DNA from: an uncultured Granulosicoccaceae bacterium
GTDB lineage: Bacteria > Pseudomonadota > Gammaproteobacteria > Granulosicoccales > Granulosicoccaceae
Assembly: GCA_938041955.1 (NCBI GenBank)
Contig: CALISD010000128.1
Location: 1 to 37,874, forward strand
Reading direction: 5' to 3'
Length of the DNA stretch: 37,874 bases
Shown piece after piece: positions 18,329 through 25,280 of the stretch; the first letter of the stretch is position 1; each line of letters opens with the position of its first letter. The translations under genes and the position numbers were made by a program. The notes under the pieces were generated by a model. The model saw only the letters and a program-made list of their open reading frames with translations. It ran no database searches and was not told the DNA's origin.

Positions 18329-19993
18329 ATGATTGATGGACTTTTTGACTGCCAGCGAATGAGCGAAAATACCAATCGATTGGTCAGCATTTGCGAGCAT
18401 TTTTGGGGGTACTCAGAAGATCGTGAATACATTGACGACTTGGCAAGCCTTGAAATTCACGATGGATTGAAGACCCTCAAGGATGTACAGGAAAAGCACA
18501 ACTTCAATAAACTCGAGGAGCACGAACAGCTGTACCTGCTGTACTCCTACCTGAAACAAACACCTCAGCCCAGGTTATTTCACTTCAAAATCGCGCAAAT
18601 ATTAAGTGTTGCTGATAACAACAATAAAGCAGCAATTTACAAGCTTATTCATTCTCAGCTACTAGCAGTAGACAACACCAATACTGCGTATGATCAGTTC
18701 ATTTTCTCAGGAGTGTCTGATACGGTTGGGCTCATCTCAGAACATGAGCATATAAAGTTCTTTGCGAAGTATTGCGCAAGCGGTGGAACAGTCTCAGAAG
18801 TTGGTGATCGACTTAAACCACAAGTGCCTTCCAGCTTAAAAGATGTGTTCTCTGAATCAGCGACCGTAGAATTCAAATTCAAAAAGCTACATTCACTATA
18901 TCGTAAATATGGACTAACAGATACGAAGGTCACATGTGTAAAGCTGAACAACGCAAAAGGAATACTGAAGTCTGTTTTTATTGAAGAGCACTCTACTAAT
19001 ACGAAACTGCAAAGCATTCATTCTGCACTAGAAAACGAACAGACACATGGTGGCTTTACCAGTGTGTTGCTCGATGGTGCATATTTGTCCTACGACTACA
19101 CAAATAACTTGCAGTTTAGTGTGTACATATTCGATAGGGATAAAAACCTCATTTTAGATCTCACAACTGGAAATCATCCGTTTTTAGATGATGATATCAA
19201 AGAGTTTGATGAGACAGTACTATTCATAGATGACAGTTCTATACGATTTAATCTCAGTCACTTCTGGTTTGATAAGGTTACCAGAGCACATTACTTGCGG
19301 GAACAATTCGGTACAGGTAACGATTCAGTTTTGTTGTTTAATAATAATGACTATACAAACTATCATTTAAATGAAATGGGATTCAGAACGCTAACTGATA
19401 GTTTTTGTATTGGTACGCGGTGCACAATAAAGTTGAAAGCTCTTGCGGTGTCGGAAAACTCCTTTGCCAAATATCACCACCCAATGGACACAGGTGCCCC
19501 TTGGGCAATCGATATTCTGCGTTTGCAACAAGCCAATGAAAATAAACACTCACATAATAGAATCTACTTAAAGCGTGCAGATTATTCCGAAAGAAATATC
19601 AAAAATGGAAAATGTGTAGAGGCGTTGTTCAAAAAATACAATTTTGAGATTGTCGAAGCGGAAAATTTCACGCCTTTACAGCAGAAGGAGTTGTTCTCAG
19701 GTTGCACATTTATCGCAGGAATACACGGTGCAGGCTTAACCAATTTGATATTCATGCCAAAGGGAAGCACGGTACTGGAGTTACTGCCACCTTTATCTGC
19801 CACTGCTGCGTATGCAAAGTCGGCCCTTGCATTGGGCTATCAATATCTACTCCATATTTGTGATGATGCAGGGACTGGACAGGTAGCTAATAGTTCTGAT
19901 CATATTTTCACCTATGTCAGCGGTCTAAACGCACGAACCGTGTCAGTACAGTTAGATAAACTAGAATCAATACTTAAAACAGCAACTCAATAA
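18329..19993 (+). CDS. Glycosyltransferase family 61 (DUF563-type) protein
   Basis: The C-terminal region carries the GT61 signature: YLKRAD, then IVEAENFTPLQQKELFSGC, then GIHGAGLTNLIFMPKGS (HGAGLTN at about residue 465) and VLELLPP. Members transfer sugars such as xylose or GlcNAc onto glycans; bacterial forms occur in capsule or O-antigen loci. The approximately 280-residue N-terminal region is not recognised. The ATG at 18329 is the first in frame; ATG 18359 (MSENTNRL) is an alternative, and neither has a strong ribosome binding site. The gene is AT-rich (about one third GC in a sampled line) and lies only four bases before the FkbM gene. Confidence 0.8.
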   Translation: MIDGLFDCQRMSENTNRLVSICEHFWGYSEDREYIDDLASLEIHDGLKTLKDVQEKHNFNKLEEHEQLYLLYSYLKQTPQPRLFHFKIAQILSVADNNNKAAIYKLIHSQLLAVDNTNTAYDQFIFSGVSDTVGLISEHEHIKFFAKYCASGGTVSEVGDRLKPQVPSSLKDVFSESATVEFKFKKLHSLYRKYGLTDTKVTCVKLNNAKGILKSVFIEEHSTNTKLQSIHSALENEQTHGGFTSVLLDGAYLSYDYTNNLQFSVYIFDRDKNLILDLTTGNHPFLDDDIKEFDETVLFIDDSSIRFNLSHFWFDKVTRAHYLREQFGTGNDSVLLFNNNDYTNYHLNEMGFRTLTDSFCIGTRCTIKLKALAVSENSFAKYHHPMDTGAPWAIDILRLQQANENKHSHNRIYLKRADYSERNIKNGKCVEALFKKYNFEIVEAENFTPLQQKELFSGCTFIAGIHGAGLTNLIFMPKGSTVLELLPPLSATAAYAKSALALGYQYLLHICDDAGTGQVANSSDHIFTYVSGLNARTVSVQLDKLESILKTATQ

Positions 19994-19997
19994 AACT

Positions 19998-20657
19998 ATG
20001 AATTTCTACTCACAATCTGGTGAAGACGAGTATATTTACGAGCACTTGATTAAAAAATATCCAAAACTACCAAAAACATATATAGAAGTTGGTGCCCTAG
20101 ATGGGATTCGCTATTCCAATACCAATTTTCTTGAAGAGCACCTTGGCTGGAAAGGTGTATTGATAGAGCCTAATCCGTTAAGTTTCAAGTTACTCAAGGA
20201 AAATAGACCTGAAAATCATCTTTACAATAATCTGATCAGCAGTGAAACCAAGCCAGTAGATTTTCGTTATTTCGAAAATGAAAATCTGATGGCGGTTAGT
20301 GGCGTATACGACACAATGAGTCAGGAAAATATGGATAAGTTCTATGATAACGAGGAGGTGTGGATAATACGGGCACGGGATCATCATTTAAAATCCCAAG
20401 CTATTCTGCCGGTTTCTCTGGATTCAGTTATCGAAAAATCAGGTATACAGGAATTCGGATTCTGTTCGATTGATGTAGAAGGACATGAAAAAGAGGTGTT
20501 AGATAGTTTTACGTTCGAGCAGAAAATAATGATCATGTTAATTGAGAAAAATCGGAACGATGTGTATATCGATGAACTGCTCGATCAGAATGGGTACGTG
20601 TTTTACGGTTCATGTTTCAACAATAACTTATATCTACGAAACGAGCTGATACAATGA
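19998..20657 (+). CDS. FkbM family methyltransferase
   Basis: The protein begins with SQSGEDEYIYEHL and has the SAM-binding motif YIEVGALDG (motif I at residues 31-36), IEPNP at 56-60, and the family motif CSIDVEGHE near 156-163. FkbM-type enzymes O-methylate polyketides, sugars or lipids. The 219-residue length is normal for the compact members. It follows the GT61 gene with a four-base gap, so the pair are probably co-transcribed, and a sugar O-methylation role is plausible. It is convergent with the NRPS gene that follows. Confidence 0.85.
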   Translation: MNFYSQSGEDEYIYEHLIKKYPKLPKTYIEVGALDGIRYSNTNFLEEHLGWKGVLIEPNPLSFKLLKENRPENHLYNNLISSETKPVDFRYFENENLMAVSGVYDTMSQENMDKFYDNEEVWIIRARDHHLKSQAILPVSLDSVIEKSGIQEFGFCSIDVEGHEKEVLDSFTFEQKIMIMLIEKNRNDVYIDELLDQNGYVFYGSCFNNNLYLRNELIQ

Positions 20658-20734
20658 CTTATAGTCCGGTCGGCAGTTCGATTTCATCCGTGAGCAGTGG
20701 TTTGACAGTGGTAGGGAGGTCCCGCCTTGATAGC

Positions 20735-20743
20735 TGTTATAAT
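20735..20743 (+). promoter_or_regulatory. Consensus extended -10 box in a convergent gap
   Basis: TGTTATAAT is a perfect extended -10 element (TGn plus TATAAT). TTGACA occurs at 20702 but is 30 bases away, too far to act as its -35. The element would drive transcription rightward, antisense to the 3' end of the interrupted NRPS gene. No gene follows in that direction, so it may be chance. Confidence 0.25.
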
Positions 20744-20778
20744 GCCGCCTTACTAATCGGTCTCTCGGCCCTACTGAT

Positions 20779-23700
20779 TTACTTTAGCTTTGGTAATTTC
20801 TCTGCAAGCTTAGCCAGTTGGCTGTTATCGAGCTGAGAAAATCGCTTGTTATGTTCAGGTGGTAGTTTTCCTGGCCCGGCCTTTCTGTTCAGTAGTGCCA
20901 TTTCAGATATCGTAGGTTTTTCGAACAGGTCGGTAATGCTGTAGTTATAGCCCGAACGATTTATCGAGGAAATTAGTTTTATCGCCATTAGTGAGTCACC
21001 GCCAAGTGCGAAGAAATTCGCGGTAACGTCGATCTTTGATCGGTTTAGAGTTTGATGCCAGTGTTCTGCTAATTCGGATTCAATAGCGGTGGTTGGCAAG
21101 CGGATACTATCGTCATTTGGCTCGTCGGTAGTGTGTGGGTCGGGCAAGGCTGTCTTATCAATTTTGCCGTTTTTGTTTAGAGGGAGTGCCTCGATCGGGA
21201 TGATGTATGCGGGTTGGAAAGCCGGAGGCAGCGTTTTCTTTAGTGCTGTTCGCACAGTCTCTGAACTCAGATTAATTTCACTGGTGAAGTAGATAGCTAT
21301 CGACGCAGATCGGGTATTTTCCAGCGGTTTGAGTTTGTAGTTAATCTGATCGAGTATCTTATTGACTTGAGATTCATCGATATGATCGTCGAGTTCGTCC
21401 ATTGCTGCATCGCGGTCTTTGTGGCCCAGGCGCACATCCCAGCTGTAGGGTAGCGCATAGTTGTGGAACCCGCGCTCAGCCTTGTGAACATAGATGCCTA
21501 CATCATTTATAAGGCAGTTGGTTGATCTGCCAGTATCATCAGGTCTCACCCATGGCAGCCTGGTATTCAGGTATTCATAGAGCTCATCGAGGTTTACATC
21601 ACAATAACGATAGAAATCGACGAACTGAATTTCATCAAGCAGTTTGCCGTTGTTGATGTGAGTTGTATCTAATGAGCTTTTAACCGCATCGTCTATTTGA
21701 TGATATGATTTTCTGGCGTTCAGAACGACAACGTCTATTTCAGAAACATTAAAGTCTGCATTGGTGAAAAGCTCTTCAGTCAGTCGAGTTTCAAAAAATT
21801 GTCCGCGTGATAGTCCGGTAAAAATTGTACTGATGCCGCGATTATTCGCTTCCTTCAGGCTAAGTGTATAGAGAGTCTTAAAGCAGCCGTGGCAGACATT
21901 TGAGTGTCTTTCGAGGCTGTCTTTGAAGATGTCATTCATTGCTTCCGTTTTGCCGTACACGTGGTCAATGTTGAGTGCTTTGCATATACGCTGTACGTTT
22001 TCTTTGGCTCCATCAGAAATGAATCCGTTGTCCAGGGTATAAGCCAATACACGAAGCCCCATGTCCACCAGGCGGCCAAGCATGTAGCTACTATCTTTTC
22101 CGCCGCTGGCCAGCACAATACAATCGTATTGATGTGCTTGCTGTGCTTTGATTTTTTCAACTAACTGTAGCAGTTCTTCAGTAGGCCGAAAATACTCACC
22201 GGCCCGTGACTTATATTTTTCGAATCGCTGACAGAGATGGCAGACGCCGTTGTCGTCGTAGTTGACTGACGGGTACTGTGAGGACAATCCGCAACGTACA
22301 CAGTAAAAGTTTTCCCGGTTTAATTGGCTGGTTTGTGAGTCATCGGGTTTGGAGAAAACGGAGGTGCAATTGGTGACACCCGGGACTTGCAAGCAGGCCG
22401 ATTCGATTTCTGCTAACTCTATGCGGTGTCCATTAAGCTTTACCTGGTTGTCTGCACGGCCGATGTAAACCAGCTTTCCGTCCTCCAGTTGCCGTACGAT
22501 ATCCCCTGTTCTATAGTTAATCTCCGCAGAGTCCGGGTGGTTAATAAAACGCTTCGAGGTTTCTTTGGCGTTCTGCCAGTAACCTTCTGCGAGTGAGGGT
22601 CCACTGAGCAGTAGTTCGCCTGCGATTCCCGTTGGTTGATTGACACCATATGCGTTGACAATACGTACCGTGGTGCCGGCGCATGGTGTGCCGATGGGTA
22701 CTGAGGAGTTTGTGTCGCTTATCGGGTCAAATGTGTGAACAACACATCCTACTGTTGCCTCGGTGGGGCCGTATTCGTTATGTACTAGAATGTCACTGGG
22801 AATCGATTCTGCGAGCTGTGTTTTTAAGTCGTCACCGCCTACGATAAGTTGTTTGACTCTGGTGTTTGAAAGATCCTGTCCCTGGAGCAAGGCCAGGTGC
22901 GCCGGGGTTAGCTTTATGATGTCTGCTAGATTGTGGTCGACCACATCAAGTAAAACCAGATCAACTGGGGAGTCATTCTCCGGGTACACCAATAGCCGAC
23001 CACCAGTGACCAGTGGAACGTAAAGGGAGGTCACTGTCAGGTCAAAGCCGATGGATGTATATAGTGGAAATGTGAGTGGTTGATTTTTAGTATAAAAACC
23101 TGCTGCCCATTGAATATAATTTGCCAGTGCTGCGTGGCTAATCATGACGCCTTTCGGCTCACCGGTTGAGCCGGAGGTAAACATAATGTACGCGAGCTGC
23201 GCAGGTAGTGGAGGATTGAACTCTCGCGCTGTTAGCTCATTGGTTTTTACAGTGTAGGATGCCAGGCTTTCAATCAGGATTATCTTCTGGTTTTGTGGCA
23301 GTTTCTCGATTGTGTTGTTGCCTGCAATTAAAAGAGCCGGATTGCATTGATGAATCATCTTTTCAAGGCGCGAGGGTGGTGTTAGCGGATCCACTGGAAC
23401 ATATACAGCGCCGATTTTTAGAATTGCGATGAACACCGCCGGCAGGAGGGTGCTTCGATTTGCGATGACGAGCACTCTGTCGCCGCTCTTCACGCCTGAG
23501 TGTGAAAGGCAACTGGCGGTGGAATTGATCAAGTTTCCGAAATCTTCGTAGGTGATTTCGCTTGTCCGGTCTGCCACGGCAATTGCATGTGGGTGTGCAG
23601 TAATTGTGGATTTGACCAATTCTACAATTGTGCTTGCAGGGGTTTCCTGGTGAACGGGTATTGTTTTGTTTAAGTCTCTATCACACAGGTGGATTAACCC

Positions 23701-25083
23701 GATGGCTGAATGAGGGTCAATGGTCACGGCGTTAAAAACGCTCCACCAGTGGAGTAGAGCCGTTTCACTTTGTGCTTTAGTAAAGCTCCCTTCACTAAAT
23801 TCAAAAAGCACAGAGGGTGAACCGTCTTGATGGTATTGTGTGAAATGCAGCCTTATGACGTGATGTGAATCGTTGTGTCCGCAATGCAGCCAGCGGGCGT
23901 CTGCAGTCCATTCACCGAAGTTGCATGTCGCGTTGCCTATGAAGTTAAAAATGCCAGTGCAGTTTGTCTGTTTTATTTGTGATGCAACACCGGCGTATGC
24001 ATGTTTAAGGCAGCCGGCCATTTCCTGGCGGATCATCCCGACTACCGTTTCGAAAGAATCGTCAGCGCTGAGTTCCAGATGTATGGGAACTATTTCGGTC
24101 ACCAGACCCATAGTTGCGCGCAGGTCTCTGGTGTTGCGATTCAACAGCGGTGCGTACAACGTAAGCGTATCGTTGCCGCTAACTCTTTGCAGGTAAACCG
24201 CATAGATCGCAAGTAAAATATGAACCTGTGTAAGCTGCGTGCTAAATGATTTAGCAGTAGGAAGTGCGCATAATTTTTCTAATGACTCTGCTTGAGTATT
24301 TGTAAGCAGATGATCAAAGCGGTGCGCAAGGGTAGTGTCCCCCGGGTTCTCTCGTCCGTACAAAGTTAACGGGCCGCTGTTCTTTCTGTTCTCCCAGTGT
24401 TTTACCGACTCTTCAGGGACATCGCTGCGTTGCTGCTGTTCATATGCCAGGTAGTTTGGGTATTGGTTCGTTGCGCTACTATTGACAACTGGCTCAGTAG
24501 TGTCTTGCGAAAAATAATGCTGTGCCAGCGTCTCCCAAAGCAGCTGACTTGACCATGCATCAGTGATTAGGTGATGTTGGTTGCAAAACCATATCCATTC
24601 AACATCAGTGAGTTTTAGTAGTGCGGATGTGACCAATGAGCCGTTAAGATTAAATGCTGTGCTAAGCTGTTGTTGCATCCACGCATCAGTGTCGGGTTCA
24701 GGGTTTTCGTGTGCCGAAAAGTCAAGAACCAGGAGCGGTCTGGTGGTTCCACTGAAGTGCTGAACGACTGAGTCTGTTTGTTCGATTATTCGTGTCCTGA
24801 GAGATGCTGCTCCGTCAATTACCTGTAACCAGGCGTGGCTGAGTTTTTGTGGATTTACCTCCCCGTGAATTCGGTAGGCGTAGGCCATGTTGTAGAGTGG
24901 GCTATCTGGCCTTTTTTTCTGGCCGAGCCAGATTTGCATCTGGCTGGCACTGAGTGGTAGCAGGTCAATTTGATCAGGCATGGCTAGCAGCATTCCCTCG
25001 CAGAAAAATACTTTCGTTGTGCTGAGTGTAGACGTGTTGAAAAGATGGTAATTCTCTGAAGGCAGTAGGATTTGTAGGGGCAT
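20779..25083 (-). CDS. NRPS C-A-PCP with PP-loop ATP pyrophosphatase inserted in the A domain
   Basis: A 1434-residue single-module synthetase. The condensation domain has HHLITDA (H170-A176; Ala replaces the usual final Gly). The A domain shows TSGSTGEPKG (636), NEYGPTEAT, YRTGD and A8 KLNGHRIELAEIE (882). My hand-read specificity code, D-L-T-K-I-G-E-V-G-K, differs at one position from the classical Asn code. Between A8 and A10 (PLNKNGKIDK, 1301-1310) lie about 330 foreign residues: a four-Cys zinc ribbon (C928/C931, C948/C951), the PP-loop SGGKDS (993-998), CHGC (C1064, C1067) and C1190 in STNCLIND. The insert resembles N-acetyl sugar amidotransferases (WbpG type) and, by its Cys layout, TtcA/TtuA sulfurtransferases. 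A PCP follows (LGGDSL, S1364) with no thioesterase. The start may instead be the ATG for MPDQIDLLPL at 24981. Confidence 0.9.
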   Translation of the reverse strand: MPLQILLPSENYHLFNTSTLSTTKVFFCEGMLLAMPDQIDLLPLSASQMQIWLGQKKRPDSPLYNMAYAYRIHGEVNPQKLSHAWLQVIDGAASLRTRIIEQTDSVVQHFSGTTRPLLVLDFSAHENPEPDTDAWMQQQLSTAFNLNGSLVTSALLKLTDVEWIWFCNQHHLITDAWSSQLLWETLAQHYFSQDTTEPVVNSSATNQYPNYLAYEQQQRSDVPEESVKHWENRKNSGPLTLYGRENPGDTTLAHRFDHLLTNTQAESLEKLCALPTAKSFSTQLTQVHILLAIYAVYLQRVSGNDTLTLYAPLLNRNTRDLRATMGLVTEIVPIHLELSADDSFETVVGMIRQEMAGCLKHAYAGVASQIKQTNCTGIFNFIGNATCNFGEWTADARWLHCGHNDSHHVIRLHFTQYHQDGSPSVLFEFSEGSFTKAQSETALLHWWSVFNAVTIDPHSAIGLIHLCDRDLNKTIPVHQETPASTIVELVKSTITAHPHAIAVADRTSEITYEDFGNLINSTASCLSHSGVKSGDRVLVIANRSTLLPAVFIAILKIGAVYVPVDPLTPPSRLEKMIHQCNPALLIAGNNTIEKLPQNQKIILIESLASYTVKTNELTAREFNPPLPAQLAYIMFTSGSTGEPKGVMISHAALANYIQWAAGFYTKNQPLTFPLYTSIGFDLTVTSLYVPLVTGGRLLVYPENDSPVDLVLLDVVDHNLADIIKLTPAHLALLQGQDLSNTRVKQLIVGGDDLKTQLAESIPSDILVHNEYGPTEATVGCVVHTFDPISDTNSSVPIGTPCAGTTVRIVNAYGVNQPTGIAGELLLSGPSLAEGYWQNAKETSKRFINHPDSAEINYRTGDIVRQLEDGKLVYIGRADNQVKLNGHRIELAEIESACLQVPGVTNCTSVFSKPDDSQTSQLNRENFYCVRCGLSSQYPSVNYDDNGVCHLCQRFEKYKSRAGEYFRPTEELLQLVEKIKAQQAHQYDCIVLASGGKDSSYMLGRLVDMGLRVLAYTLDNGFISDGAKENVQRICKALNIDHVYGKTEAMNDIFKDSLERHSNVCHGCFKTLYTLSLKEANNRGISTIFTGLSRGQFFETRLTEELFTNADFNVSEIDVVVLNARKSYHQIDDAVKSSLDTTHINNGKLLDEIQFVDFYRYCDVNLDELYEYLNTRLPWVRPDDTGRSTNCLINDVGIYVHKAERGFHNYALPYSWDVRLGHKDRDAAMDELDDHIDESQVNKILDQINYKLKPLENTRSASIAIYFTSEINLSSETVRTALKKTLPPAFQPAYIIPIEALPLNKNGKIDKTALPDPHTTDEPNDDSIRLPTTAIESELAEHWHQTLNRSKIDVTANFFALGGDSLMAIKLISSINRSGYNYSITDLFEKPTISEMALLNRKAGPGKLPPEHNKRFSQLDNSQLAKLAEKLPKLK

Positions 25084-25280
25084 TTTAACTGTTGCGCGAA
25101 CGCACAGTGTGGGTCGGTGGATTCTGAAGTGCCAGAGTCATCTCGGTGCACTGAGGATTACATCACACTCCACATAAAGCGCACAGATGTCGATACGAAT
25201 TGGGCATGCCTAAGTGGAAACGCAATGGGGCTACTGTTATTCTTTTTTTACTATGACCAAGCTACTATAAAGAAACAGCT
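25084..25280. promoter_or_regulatory. Divergent control region of the NRPS cluster
   Basis: These 197 bases separate the leftward C-A-PCP gene from the rightward NRPS operon and must supply both promoters. TACTAT at 25263-25268 is a fair rightward -10 with a poor -35 (TTCTTT) 17 bases before it. A run of T residues lies at about 25242-25249. I do not see a clear operator palindrome. Confidence 0.4.

Noticed and set aside
20654..20836. Sixty-codon frame overlapping the FkbM stop by ATGA, with a hydrophobic segment
   Set aside because: It runs into the NRPS 3' end on the opposite strand, its translation resembles nothing I know, and the overlap could be accidental.
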